A DNA stretch of 54,599 nucleotides, taken from the NCBI GenBank assembly GCA_910574635.1, contig CAJTCG010000023.1:1-54599 (forward strand), in the 5' to 3' direction. Position 1 is the stretch's first letter, and each line of letters opens with the position of its first letter. This DNA comes from Oscillospiraceae bacterium (GTDB lineage: Bacteria > Bacillota > Clostridia > Oscillospirales > Oscillospiraceae). The notes beneath the pieces were generated by a model, which was not told where the DNA came from, made no database searches, and worked only from the letters and a program-made list of their open reading frames with translations. The position numbers and the translations under genes are program-made. Of the stretch, positions 17,659 through 29,258 are shown piece after piece.

Positions 17659-18216
17659 ATGGACGGCAGGGTATTGGTTTGCTGCAAAAGCGTAACCGGC
17701 TTCACCCGGCGGTACGCCGGGGTGATTGCCCGCGAGGCAGGCGGCACGCTGATGGATTGGAAGGATGTCTCCGCGAAAACGGCGGCTCCCTATGAAACCA
17801 TGGTATTTGGCGGAAGATTTCGCGCCGGGACGGTGGACGGGCTGAAGCGGGCAAAAGCGATCGCGCGGTCAAGCGGGGCGGCGCTGATGGTCTTTGCCAC
17901 AGGCGCGATGCCCGCCGGGGCGGCGGAGATGGTGCTGCGGCAGACCTGGGAGAAAAATTTCACGGCGGACGAGCTGGACCGGATTCCCCATTTTTATATG
18001 CCAGGAGGGCTGTGCTATGAAAAGATGCCGCTGTTGGACCGGGCGCTGATGAAAACCTTTGCCGCCGTGATGAAGCGGCATCTTAAGGGAAAAGAGGAAC
18101 TGTCGGAGCAGGACCGGGAATTCGTTCGTATGATTTCCACGTCCTATGATCTCTTCTCCGAGGATTTCGCCAACCCCTTGATCGCCCTGTTGAAAAAGAC
18201 GGAGGATGGGAAATGA
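17659..18216 (+). CDS. flavodoxin-domain protein
   Basis: 185 residues with a flavodoxin-like N-terminus (RVLVCCKSVTGFTRRYAGVIA) where the FMN phosphate loop would lie, then MVFGGRFRAGTVDGLK, typical of the HemG/flavodoxin_5 branch. The C-terminal half is helical. It probably binds FMN and takes part in a redox reaction; the substrate is unknown. It starts 18 bp after uvrB and overlaps the next gene by 4 bp. Confidence 0.75.
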   Translation: MDGRVLVCCKSVTGFTRRYAGVIAREAGGTLMDWKDVSAKTAAPYETMVFGGRFRAGTVDGLKRAKAIARSSGAALMVFATGAMPAGAAEMVLRQTWEKNFTADELDRIPHFYMPGGLCYEKMPLLDRALMKTFAAVMKRHLKGKEELSEQDREFVRMISTSYDLFSEDFANPLIALLKKTEDGK

Positions 18217-18593
18217 AATACGATTGGCTGGACGAATACCTTCTGTCCCTCCCTGGGGCGGAGAAGGACTATAAGCCCGAATGGGCCTGGTTCCGGTATA
18301 GGATCCGGGGCAAGCTCTTTGCCGCCGTCTGCTCCCCCAGCGGGATGAAGGACGAGGCGTACAACGGGCACGACCTGGTGAACCTGAAATGCGAGCCCGC
18401 CCGGAGCGAAATTCTCCGGGCGGCCCACCCCGAAATCCTGCCGGGGTTCTACTGCGACAAGCGCAGCTGGATCGCCTGCCTTTTGGACGGGGGCCTGCCG
18501 GATGAAACCCTCCGGGAGCTCTGCGCGGAGTCCCACGGGCTGGTTTTGAAGAAGCTGCCCAAGTATGTGCAGCGGGAGATTTTGGGAGAATAG
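18213..18593 (+). CDS. MmcQ/YjbR family protein
   Basis: 126 residues of the MmcQ/YjbR family (DNA-binding-like CyaY fold), with the characteristic LPGAEKDYKPEWAWFRYRI start and SWIACLLDGGLPDETLRELC near the end. The function is not known. It overlaps the flavodoxin gene by 4 bp and its stop abuts the next ATG, so it is translationally coupled to both. Confidence 0.85.
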   Translation: MKYDWLDEYLLSLPGAEKDYKPEWAWFRYRIRGKLFAAVCSPSGMKDEAYNGHDLVNLKCEPARSEILRAAHPEILPGFYCDKRSWIACLLDGGLPDETLRELCAESHGLVLKKLPKYVQREILGE

Positions 18594-19466
18594 ATGGAGA
18601 CGCAAAAAAGAGCCCCGGCCAGCGCCGCAATCCTGGCGGCGGCGGCTCTGTGGGGCATGATCGGATTATGGAACCGGACGCTGATGGCGGCGGGCCTTTC
18701 GCCTCTTTCCATCGTTGTGGTGCGGAACCTGGGGGGAATGCTTCTCCTGGCGGCGTTCTTCGCCGTGAAGGACCGGAGCGTCTTCCGGGTGGAGCGGAGG
18801 CACCTCAAATATTTTCTCGGCACCGGCGTGGTCAGCGTGGTGTTTTTCACCGTGTGCTACTTCTCCTGCCAGAAGCTCTGCTCCCTGGCGGCGGCCTCCA
18901 TTTTGCTTTACACCGCCCCCTCCTTCGTGGTGATTCTGTCCGCCGTTTTGTGGAAGGAGCCGGTGACCGGGAAAAAGCTCCTGGCCCTGGGCCTGACCCT
19001 GCTGGGCTGCGCGTGCGTCTGCGGCGTGTTCAGCGGCGGGCTGTCCGTCACGATCCCCGGCGTCCTCCTGGGCCTGGGGTCCGGGTTCTTCTACGCGCTG
19101 TACAGCATTTTCGGCCGGTACGCCCTGGCCCACTACCCGCCCCTGACGGTGACGGTCTGGACCTTCCTCTTCGCGGGCCCGGCCTCCCTGGTCCTGCTCC
19201 GCCCGGCGGAGCTGGCGGGAGTTTTCGGGGGGAACCCCGGCCTCTGGGGGACGGCCCTGGCTCTGGCGGTGTTCTCCACCGCCATACCCTACCTTCTGTA
19301 TACCTGGGGCCTTGCCCGGACGGAGCCGGGGAAAGCCTCCATCCTGGCCAGCCTGGAGCCGGTGGCGGCCACCCTGACGGGCGTGCTGGCCTTTGGCGAG
19401 ACCCTGGGGCCGCTGACGGCCCTGGGGATTCTCTGCGTCCTGGCGGGCGTGATCATTTTGAGGTGA
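18594..19466 (+). CDS. EamA/DMT-family transporter
   Basis: 290 residues with ten predicted membrane segments in two EamA repeats. The second repeat ends with GKASILASLEPVAATLTGVLAFGE, the family signature. It is likely an exporter of amino acids or other metabolites; the substrate cannot be told from sequence. It starts immediately after the MmcQ stop codon, so it belongs to the same small operon. Confidence 0.9.
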   Translation: METQKRAPASAAILAAAALWGMIGLWNRTLMAAGLSPLSIVVVRNLGGMLLLAAFFAVKDRSVFRVERRHLKYFLGTGVVSVVFFTVCYFSCQKLCSLAAASILLYTAPSFVVILSAVLWKEPVTGKKLLALGLTLLGCACVCGVFSGGLSVTIPGVLLGLGSGFFYALYSIFGRYALAHYPPLTVTVWTFLFAGPASLVLLRPAELAGVFGGNPGLWGTALALAVFSTAIPYLLYTWGLARTEPGKASILASLEPVAATLTGVLAFGETLGPLTALGILCVLAGVIILR

Positions 19467-19469
19467 ACC

Positions 19470-19967
19470 ATGGCAAAGAAAAAGGACGAGAAAACCAATG
19501 TAATGCGCATCCTGGACCAGAAAAAGATCCCCTATACCCCCCATTTCTATGAGGAGGAAGAGGGCCCGGAGGGCACCCGGGACTATGGCGTCCATGTGGC
19601 CCAGGCCCTGGGGCAGGACCCGAGGCGGGCCTTTAAGACCCTGGTGGCAAAGGGGGCCTCCGGAGCCTACCACGTCTTTGACATCCCCGCAACCGACAGC
19701 CTGGACCTGAAAAAAGCGGCGAAGGCGGCGGGGGAGAAATCCATCGACCTTCTGCCGGTGAAGGATATCACCGCCGTAACGGGGTACATCCGGGGCGGAT
19801 GCAGCCCGGTGGGCATGAAGAAGCAGTATCCCACCATTTTCCACCAGACGGCCCTGGAGTTTGAAACCATCTACGTGTCCGCCGGGAAGATCGGCGCCCA
19901 GGTGGAGGTGGAGCCCCGGGCTCTGCTAGACCTTCTCCGGGCGGAAACGGCGGATATCATTATTTAA
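19470..19967 (+). CDS. ybaK: Cys-tRNA(Pro)/Cys-tRNA(Cys) deacylase YbaK
   Basis: 165 residues of the YbaK/ProX editing family, which hydrolyses Cys-tRNA(Pro) mischarged by prolyl-tRNA synthetase. Visible are TLVAKGASGAYHVFDIPA, the catalytic-loop lysine region, and GYIRGGCSPVGMKKQYPT, which is diagnostic. It starts 3 bp after the transporter. Its 3' end overlaps the convergent small gene by about 40 bp. Confidence 0.93.
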   Translation: MAKKKDEKTNVMRILDQKKIPYTPHFYEEEEGPEGTRDYGVHVAQALGQDPRRAFKTLVAKGASGAYHVFDIPATDSLDLKKAAKAAGEKSIDLLPVKDITAVTGYIRGGCSPVGMKKQYPTIFHQTALEFETIYVSAGKIGAQVEVEPRALLDLLRAETADIII

Positions 19968-20180
19968 AAAGGAAAGGCCCAGATGGAGACCGGCGGCGAA
20001 GGCGGCGGCGGACCATTGATGATAGTAGTGACTGACCTGATCGTAAATGTGGATTCGGCGGCGTTCCTCAATCGGGAGGGCGTTCAAAAGGTCGACCAGT
20101 TCCCCATGGGGAAAGTTGTTCAGCTCTTTCAGAACGGACTCGCCATAGGTGTCGAAAAGTCTTTGAATGGTTGGGTCCAT
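19926..20180 (-). CDS. small protein of unknown function, divergent from an XRE regulator
   Basis: About 84 residues (MDPTIQRLFDTYGESVLKEL at the start), helical, with ELVDLLNALPIEERRRIHIYDQV and a hydrophobic segment AAAFAAGLHLGLSFLN. Small proteins of this pattern are frequent in Oscillospiraceae; the function is unknown. Alternative starts lie at 20186 (ATG) and 20192 (GTG). It shares a 68-bp regulatory gap with the XRE gene and overlaps ybaK at its 3' end. Confidence 0.6.
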   Translation of the reverse strand: MDPTIQRLFDTYGESVLKELNNFPHGELVDLLNALPIEERRRIHIYDQVSHYYHQWSAAAFAAGLHLGLSFLNNDIRRFRPEKV

Positions 20181-20192
20181 AATCATCACCAC

Positions 20193-20232
20193 ACGAATTA
20201 TTATAATGTCATTATACCTCTTTAAAATTCGT
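20193..20232. promoter_or_regulatory. operator-like nested palindromes between divergent genes
   Basis: An inner perfect palindrome TATAATGTCATTATA (20202-20216) lies inside outer arms ACGAATT (20193-20199) and AATTCGT (20226-20232). Its position between the XRE regulator and the divergent small gene suggests binding by the regulator, and TATAAT also offers -10 elements on both strands. Confidence 0.5.
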
Positions 20233-20248
20233 ATGTCAAGGAGTTTCT

Positions 20249-20467
20249 ATGAATACTTTGGAAATTTTCGGCGTACGGCTAAAGGCTTTACGGAAAGAAC
20301 GGCGAATATATCAGCGGGAAATGGGAGAATTGCTTGGAGTTACACTCCGCCACTATCAGAAAATTGAGTATGGAGAAATCAACATTTCTGCCTTGACATT
20401 ATGCACCCTGGCGGATTATTTTGGAGTGAGTACCGATTATCTGCTGGGGCGGTCTGAGGAGAGATAG
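20249..20467 (+). CDS. XRE-family (Cro/CI) transcriptional regulator
   Basis: 72 residues, essentially one helix-turn-helix domain ([20 protein letters not shown], then [32 protein letters not shown]). It starts after AAGGAG. Likely a repressor of itself and the divergent gene through the palindromes at 20193-20232. Confidence 0.85.
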   Translation: MNTLEIFGVRLKALRKERRIYQREMGELLGVTLRHYQKIEYGEINISALTLCTLADYFGVSTDYLLGRSEER

Positions 20468-20939
20468 GGGGAAACCTGGGGGAGGGCGGACACACAGGCC
20501 CGCCCCTACAGGGTGTCCTATCGGTGGAAAGGCAATCCCGGAAGGAACGGGCCATGGGAAACATGGAGGTTCCGGGGGAACGGGCCGCCGAGGGCGGCGG
20601 CCCCTACGGATCCGCTTATCGGAGCATCAGCGGCAGCGAAAAGAGGAGGGAGTCCATTCGATAACCACCAAAACCCCCGCTCAAACTACGCCGCGGGCAG
20701 AAGGCATGCGTACCCGGAGGAAGCACCTCTTGCGCGTCCCCCGTCCCACGTCCCCCCGCAGGGGCGATCCTTCTTTTTCTCTTTTGGACCGTGCACGGCC
20801 CGTTTTCTCTTTTTCTTCTGGAAGAAAAAGAGAAAATGGGGGGTGCAATGCACCAGCCATCGCTGGTATCCAATTCGCCCCGCCCGCCAGGGCGAGAACA
20901 ACCCTCCCCCTGGCAGGGGGAAAAACAAGGAGCCCCCTT
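20468..20939. repeat. 472-bp non-coding segment with repeat-like and hairpin elements upstream of uvrA
   Basis: No gene seen. It contains two copies of a GC-rich hairpin ending in CCCCTACRG/CCCCTACGG (about 20483-20512 and 20582-20608), resembling the small dispersed repeats common in Oscillospiraceae. There is also a perfect 15-bp stem (TTTTCTCTTTTTCTT, 20803-20817, with 20822-20836, loop CTGG) flanked by further GC pairs. A CCCCCTGGCAGGGGG hairpin lies just ahead of the uvrA ribosome site. The T/A-rich hairpin could terminate or attenuate transcription into uvrA. Confidence 0.5.
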
Positions 20940-23768
<2,829 letters not shown>

Positions 23769-23839
23769 AAAAAGCCAGACCACGGTTATAAAAATACTTT
23801 TAAAAAGTAATATTGCTCAAAGAAAGTTGAGGATCACCT

Positions 23840-24736
23840 ATGAACATTCAAAAAACCGCCATGATCACCGTTTGCGGACGGCCCAACGTGGGCAAGTCCA
23901 GCCTGACCAACGCCCTGGTGGGGGAGAAAATCGCCATCGTCTCCAACAAGGCCCAGACCACCCGGAACCGCATCTACGGCGTGGTCAACCGGGAGGACAC
24001 CCAGTTCATCCTCCTGGACACCCCGGGCCTCCACCGGCCCAAGTCCGCCCTGGGGGACTACATGGTCAAGGTCGTCACCGCCAGCCTCTCCGACGTGGAC
24101 TGCGCCCTGCTCCTGGTGGAGCCCATCCCCCATGTAGGCGGGCCGGAAAAGGCCCTGATTGAGCGCATCCGGGAGGAAAAGCTACACTGTATCCTGTGCA
24201 TCAACAAGATCGACGCCGTGGAACCGGCGGAGTTGCTGCCGGTCATCGCGGCCTACAGCGAGGCCTGGGACGGCTTCGACGCCATCATCCCCATTTCCGC
24301 CCGCACCGGCGACGGCCTGGAGGAGCTGATGACGGAGCTCGGGAAATACGCCCAGGAGGGGCCCCAGCTCTTCCCCGACGGGCAGACCTCCGACCAGCCG
24401 GAGCGGCAGGTCATGGGAGAGCTGCTCCGGGAGAAGCTGCTTTTGTGCCTGGACAAGGAGATCCCCCACGGCACCGCCGTGGAAATCACGAAATTTTCCG
24501 AACGGGACTCCGGCGTTGTGGACGTGGGAGCCACCATCTACTGCGAAAAGGCCAGCCACAAGGGCATTATCATTGGAAAGCAGGGGGCCATGCTGAAAAA
24601 AATCAGCTCTCTGGCCCGGCACGACATGGAGAAATTCATGGGCACCCAGATTTATCTGGAAACCTGGGTGAAGGTCAAGGAGAACTGGCGGGACAACGTG
24701 AACTACGTCCGCAGCCTGGGCTACCGGGAGGACTAA
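23840..24736 (+). CDS. era: GTPase Era
   Basis: 298 residues. G1 GRPNVGKSSL, G3 DTPG, G4 NKID and the C-terminal KH domain (YCEKASHKGIIIGKQGAMLKKI) are visible. Era binds 16S rRNA during 30S subunit assembly. The gene begins 71 bp after uvrA, and the era-yqzL-recO order is conserved in Firmicutes. Confidence 0.97.
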   Translation: MNIQKTAMITVCGRPNVGKSSLTNALVGEKIAIVSNKAQTTRNRIYGVVNREDTQFILLDTPGLHRPKSALGDYMVKVVTASLSDVDCALLLVEPIPHVGGPEKALIERIREEKLHCILCINKIDAVEPAELLPVIAAYSEAWDGFDAIIPISARTGDGLEELMTELGKYAQEGPQLFPDGQTSDQPERQVMGELLREKLLLCLDKEIPHGTAVEITKFSERDSGVVDVGATIYCEKASHKGIIIGKQGAMLKKISSLARHDMEKFMGTQIYLETWVKVKENWRDNVNYVRSLGYRED

Positions 24737-24820
24737 AATTTTCATTCCAGATTGACCGGAACTTTCCACGTATCCTTTTCGACAGCAATCGCAGACTATT
24801 CCCAAAAGGAGGCCTGCGAC

Positions 24821-24934
24821 ATGGACCATATGGAACCCGCGCCCCTCTGGGAGCTGTTCTGCCTCACCGGCGAGCCCCTGGCCTATATGCTCTATCGGTC
24901 GGCGGAGGGCGAAACCGATAACTTTTTGTCATAA
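24821..24934 (+). CDS. yqzL: YqzL-family small protein
   Basis: 37 residues (MDHMEPAPLWELFCLTGEPL at the start) from the ATG at 24821, which follows AAAGGAGG. The pattern W-x2-F-x2-TG-x3-AYxLY matches the short YqzL proteins found between era and recO in Bacillus and Clostridia. The gene location is the same here. The function is unknown. It is easily missed because of its length. Confidence 0.75.
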   Translation: MDHMEPAPLWELFCLTGEPLAYMLYRSAEGETDNFLS

Positions 24935-24978
24935 ACGGAGAGATGATTCCTCTCCGTACATAAAGGAGGGAGGCCGCC

Positions 24979-25725
24979 GTGGCGGGAACGCCCTATGCCG
25001 TGGACCGCGGCGTGGTCCTGCGGGAGACGGAGACCAAGGAGACGGATAAAATCCTGACCCTCCTGACCTGGGAGGCGGGGAAAATTGGGGTCATCGCCCA
25101 GGGGGCCCGGCGGAAAAACTGCAAGTTTGCCGCTGCCGCCCAGCCCCTGGCCTACGCCGAGTGGACCCTGTACCAGCGCAAGGACTGGCACTACGCCAGC
25201 GACGCGTCCACCCTGGATTTGTTTGACGGCCTCCGGGGCGACCTGACGGCCCTGGCCCTGGGCTGCTACATGGCGGAGCTGACGGAGGCCGTCTGCCCGG
25301 AGGCCGTGCCCGCCCCGGAGCTGCTGCGGCACCTCCTCAACGGGCTGTATGCCCTTTCCGCTTTACACAAGCCCCCCGCCCTGGTGAAGCCCGCCTTTGA
25401 GCTGCGGCTTCTGTGCCTTGCGGGCTATGAGCCCCTGGCGGACGCCTGCGCCCTCTGCGGAAGGGAAGACCCGGCGGAGCCGGTGCTGGACACGGTCCAG
25501 GGGGTGCTCCGCTGCCGGGACTGCGGCGGGGGAGGCGGGCGGCCTCTTTGCCGGGACTCCCTGGCGGCCCTGCGGCATATCGTCTATGGGGACCCCAAGC
25601 GGCTGTATTCCTTCCGCCTGGGGGAGGAGGCCCTGGGCCGCCTGACGGCGGCGGCGGAAGCCTTCCTCTACGCTCAGCTGGAGCGGGGCTTCGGAACGCT
25701 GGACTTTTACAAAAGCATGATATGA
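24979..25725 (+). CDS. recO: DNA repair protein RecO
   Basis: 248 residues from a GTG start after AAAGGAGG. The N-terminal OB fold (AVDRGVVLRETETKETDKIL) is followed by the zinc finger CLAGYEPLADACALCGRED...CRDCGGG. RecO acts with RecR to load RecA on gapped DNA. It belongs to the era-yqzL-recO group. Confidence 0.93.
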   Translation: MAGTPYAVDRGVVLRETETKETDKILTLLTWEAGKIGVIAQGARRKNCKFAAAAQPLAYAEWTLYQRKDWHYASDASTLDLFDGLRGDLTALALGCYMAELTEAVCPEAVPAPELLRHLLNGLYALSALHKPPALVKPAFELRLLCLAGYEPLADACALCGREDPAEPVLDTVQGVLRCRDCGGGGGRPLCRDSLAALRHIVYGDPKRLYSFRLGEEALGRLTAAAEAFLYAQLERGFGTLDFYKSMI

Positions 25726-25815
25726 GACGGATTCCTTCCGGCCCTGCTGCCCTGGAGCGGGGAGCTTTGCGCCGGAAGGGAGCGAAAGCGGATTCCCTTG
25801 ACAGGAGGAATTTCT

Positions 25816-28203
25816 ATGAGCGAGCTGTTTGAAAAATCCCTCCGCACCCTGGAGCTGCCCCGGGTGCTGCAACTGCTGTCCGGCGCGGCCGTCAGCGCCG
25901 AGGCCAAGGAGCGGGCCCTCCGGGTCACCCCGGAGACGGAAGCGGAGGAGGTCCTGCGCCTCCTGGACCAGACCGACGCCGCCCGGCAGATGATCGGCCG
26001 GCGGGGGGCCCCCTCTTTCTCCGGCGTGAAGCCGGTGGGAGAGGCCCTGGACCGGGCGGACCGGGGGGGCAGCCTGAACACCCGGGAGCTGTTGCGGATC
26101 GCGGACCTGCTCACCGCCGCCCGGCGGGCTAAGGAGTACTTGAATGACGACGCGGCGGAAAAAACCGCCATCGACCACCTGTTTCTCTCCCTCCACGGCA
26201 ACCGCTTCCTGGAGGACAAGATCAAGCGCTGCATTCCCGACGAGGACACCATCGCCGACGCGGCTTCCCCGGAGCTGGCGGACATCCGCCGCCACATGCG
26301 GGCCGCCCAGGCCAAAAGCCGCCAGATTCTCCAGCGGATCATCTCCTCCCCCAGCTACGCCAAGGTGCTTCAGGAGACCATCATCACCCAGCGGGACGGG
26401 CGTTTCGTGGTGCCCGTGAAGGCGGAGCAGAAGGGGAACCTCCCCGGCCTGGTTCACGACATCTCCTCTTCCGGAGCCACGGTATTCGTGGAGCCCATGG
26501 GGGTGGTCCAGGCCAACAACGAGTACGTGGAGCTGGAGGCCAAGGAGCAGAAGGAGATTGAGCGCATCCTGGCGGAGCTCTCCGCCGAGGCCGCCGCCCA
26601 CCGGGAGGATATCCAGTGGGATTATGACACCCTGGTCCACCTGGATTTGATCTTTGCCCGGGGAGAGCTCAGCTATAAGATGGACGGCGTGCGGCCGGAG
26701 ATTCGCCGGGACGGGGCCATTCACCTGCGGAAGGCCCGGCACCCCCTGCTGGACCCCAAGACGGCGGTGCCCATCGATTTAGAGCTGGGGGAGGTCTTTG
26801 ACACCCTGGTGATCACCGGCCCCAACACCGGCGGCAAGACCGTGTCCTTGAAAACCCTGGGCCTCTTGACCCTGATGACCCAGTGCGGCCTCCACATTCC
26901 GGCGGCGGACCGCAGCGCCGTGGCGGTCTACGACCGGGTGCTGGCAGACATTGGCGACGAGCAGAGCATTGAGCAGAGCCTGTCCACCTTCTCCGCCCAC
27001 ATGACCAACATCGTGGGGATTCTAAAGGAGGCGGACGGGAAGAGCCTCATCCTCTTCGACGAGCTGGGGGCGGGTACGGACCCGGTGGAGGGCGCGGCCC
27101 TGGCCATCGCCGTTATCCAGCACGTCCGCTCCGCCGGGGCGAAAATCGCCGCTACCACCCACTACGCGGAGCTGAAAACCTTTGCCATGACCACCGCCGG
27201 GGTGGAGAACGCCTCCTGCGAGTTCAACGTGGAGACCTTGAGCCCCACCTACCGGCTCCTCATCGGCATCCCCGGCAAGTCCAACGCCTTCGCCATCTCC
27301 CGGCGGCTGGGGCTTCCCGAGGAGGTCATTGAAGCCGCCCAGACCCAAATGAGCGGGGACAGCGTCCGGTTTGAGGACGTGCTGACCCAGCTGGAGGCCA
27401 AGCGCCAGGCCCTGGAAAAGCGGGACGCGGAGTCGGACCGCCTCTTCCGCCAGCGGGAGGAGGACGCCCGCAAGGCCCGGGAATTCCGGGAGCAGATGGA
27501 GCGGGCCAAGGAAAACGCCCGGAGCCGGGGCGAGGCGGAGGCCAAGCGCATCCTCCGGGACGCCAAGGCCGCGGCGGACCAAACCTTCAATGAGCTGGCG
27601 GAGCTCCGGCGGCGGCAGGCCGCGGCGGATTCCGCCCAGAACATCAACGACGCCCAAGCCGCCATCCGGGCGGGGCTCCACCAGGCGGAGGACCGCCTCC
27701 GCTTGGAGAAGGACCGCCCCGAGCCCATCCCCAAGCCCAGCCGCCCCATTCAAAAGGGCGACCTGGTGGAGTTCCCCGGCGTGCGCCAGCCCGCCGAGGT
27801 CATCTCCGTGGGGAAGGACGGCACCCTGCAATTGAAGGCGGGGGTGCTGAAAATGAAAGCCAAGGCGGAGGAGGTCCGGCTGATCGAGGACGACGAGCGC
27901 GCCGCCCGGAAGCCCAAGACCCCCGTCCGCTCCGGGGGGACCCGGACCCTCCGGGCCGCTGCCAGCCGGGAGCTGGACATCCGGGGGATGGAAACTCTGG
28001 AGGCGGAGAGCGTGGTGGAGGGCTTCCTGTCCGCCGCCGTCATGGGCAAGCTGGAAACCGTCACCATCATCCACGGCAAGGGCACCGGGGCCCTCCGCAA
28101 GGCCGTCCACGACATTCTCCGCCGGAGCAAGGCGGTGAAGAGCTTCCGCCTGGGGGTCTATGGCGAGGGTGAGAGCGGGGTTACGGTGGTAACGATGAAG
28201 TGA
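25816..28203 (+). CDS. mutS2: endonuclease MutS2
   Basis: 795 residues from the ATG at 25816, placed after ACAGGAGG; a TTG 18 bp upstream is less likely. MutS-type core and ATPase with Walker A GPNTGGKTVSLK (about residues 335-346), Walker B LILFDELGAGTDP, a long coiled coil (residues ~510-620) and a C-terminal Smr nuclease domain with LDIRGME and HGKGTGALRKAV. In Bacillus, MutS2 rescues collided ribosomes; other members act on recombination intermediates. A strong terminator follows at 28238. Confidence 0.95.
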   Translation: MSELFEKSLRTLELPRVLQLLSGAAVSAEAKERALRVTPETEAEEVLRLLDQTDAARQMIGRRGAPSFSGVKPVGEALDRADRGGSLNTRELLRIADLLTAARRAKEYLNDDAAEKTAIDHLFLSLHGNRFLEDKIKRCIPDEDTIADAASPELADIRRHMRAAQAKSRQILQRIISSPSYAKVLQETIITQRDGRFVVPVKAEQKGNLPGLVHDISSSGATVFVEPMGVVQANNEYVELEAKEQKEIERILAELSAEAAAHREDIQWDYDTLVHLDLIFARGELSYKMDGVRPEIRRDGAIHLRKARHPLLDPKTAVPIDLELGEVFDTLVITGPNTGGKTVSLKTLGLLTLMTQCGLHIPAADRSAVAVYDRVLADIGDEQSIEQSLSTFSAHMTNIVGILKEADGKSLILFDELGAGTDPVEGAALAIAVIQHVRSAGAKIAATTHYAELKTFAMTTAGVENASCEFNVETLSPTYRLLIGIPGKSNAFAISRRLGLPEEVIEAAQTQMSGDSVRFEDVLTQLEAKRQALEKRDAESDRLFRQREEDARKAREFREQMERAKENARSRGEAEAKRILRDAKAAADQTFNELAELRRRQAAADSAQNINDAQAAIRAGLHQAEDRLRLEKDRPEPIPKPSRPIQKGDLVEFPGVRQPAEVISVGKDGTLQLKAGVLKMKAKAEEVRLIEDDERAARKPKTPVRSGGTRTLRAAASRELDIRGMETLEAESVVEGFLSAAVMGKLETVTIIHGKGTGALRKAVHDILRRSKAVKSFRLGVYGEGESGVTVVTMK

Positions 28204-28237
28204 GTTTCATAAAGTAGCTATATAATCAAAAAGTCTG

Positions 28238-28275
28238 CAAGGGTCCGCCTGAAATAGGTGGACCCTTGAAAAATT
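28238..28275 (+). terminator. terminator of mutS2
   Basis: A 13-bp stem (28238-28250 with 28256-28268, one G-T pair) with loop GAAA, then AAAAATTTT. A good Rho-independent terminator. Confidence 0.8.
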
Positions 28276-28288
28276 TTCCGTCACATTG

Positions 28289-28317
28289 TTGCAAAGTCAA
28301 CCAATATTTGCTATACT
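28289..28317 (+). promoter_or_regulatory. promoter of the nucleoside phosphorylase gene
   Basis: TTGCAA (28289-28294), 17 bp, TATACT (28312-28317), 32 bp before the ATG. Confidence 0.7.
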
Positions 28318-28349
28318 GTTTCTACAATATCACAATAGAGGTGCTTGTT

Positions 28350-29123
28350 ATGCAAAAATTGGAAAAACAATTTCATATTGCCTGTACCGCCGGCGACATC
28401 GGCCGCTACTGCATTCTCCCCGGCGATCCCGGCCGGGTCCCCGCCATTGCCGCCTACTTTGACGACGCGAAGCAGGTGGCCTATAACCGGGAGTACAACG
28501 TCTGGACCGGCACGCTGCTGGGGGAGAAGGTGACGGCCTGCTCCACCGGCATCGGCGGGCCCTCCGCCTCCATCGCCATGGAGGAGCTCCACAAGTGCGG
28601 CGCGGACACCTTCATCCGCACAGGCACCTGCGGCGGCATCGACGTAAACGTCCAGTCCGGGGACATCGTGGTGGCCACCGGCGCCGTCCGGTTTGAGCAC
28701 ACCAGCCTGGAATACGCCCCCCTGGAGTTCCCCGCCGTGGCGGACTTCGGCATCGTGGACTGCCTGGTTCGGGCCACTAAGGCCCTGGGCTATCCTCTCC
28801 ACACCGGCATCGTCCAGTGCAAGGACAGCTTCTACGGCCAGCACGACCCCGCCGCCTCCCCGGTGTACTACGAGCTCCAGCAGAAGTGGGAGAGCTGGAA
28901 GCGCCTGGGGGTGAAGGCCAGCGAGATGGAAAGCGCCGCTCTCTTCGTGGTGGCCGCCGCCCTGGGCTGCCGCTGCGGCAGCTGCTTCCATGTGGTCTGG
29001 AACCAGGAGCGGGAGGCCGCGGGCCTGGACCAGAAAATGAGCGAGGACACCTCTACCTCCGTCCGGGTGGCGGTGGAGGCCCTGAAGCTCCAGATCGAGG
29101 CGGACCGGGCCGCGAAAAAGTAA
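28350..29123 (+). CDS. nucleoside phosphorylase, probably uridine phosphorylase
   Basis: 257 residues of the PNP/UDP family. Phosphate-binding [10 protein letters not shown] near the N-terminus, [25 protein letters not shown] and the substrate-binding [12 protein letters not shown] are present. [12 protein letters not shown] fits the uridine phosphorylase branch better than purine enzymes. It splits nucleosides with phosphate for salvage or as a carbon source. The start at 28350 was chosen because it follows AGAGGTG and the promoter; the longer in-frame start lies before the promoter. Confidence 0.88.
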   Translation: MQKLEKQFHIACTAGDIGRYCILPGDPGRVPAIAAYFDDAKQVAYNREYNVWTGTLLGEKVTACSTGIGGPSASIAMEELHKCGADTFIRTGTCGGIDVNVQSGDIVVATGAVRFEHTSLEYAPLEFPAVADFGIVDCLVRATKALGYPLHTGIVQCKDSFYGQHDPAASPVYYELQQKWESWKRLGVKASEMESAALFVVAAALGCRCGSCFHVVWNQEREAAGLDQKMSEDTSTSVRVAVEALKLQIEADRAAKK

Positions 29124-29258
29124 GAAGAGCCTCTTACATTTCCCAAAATCCGGCCGATATTCCGAAAAGAAGGGAATCGAGGCAGGGGCGTTTCCATTGA
29201 ACGGATTCAAAGACGGGGCGCTCAAAACCCAATGAATCTGTGAAATGGAGGAAAAACC

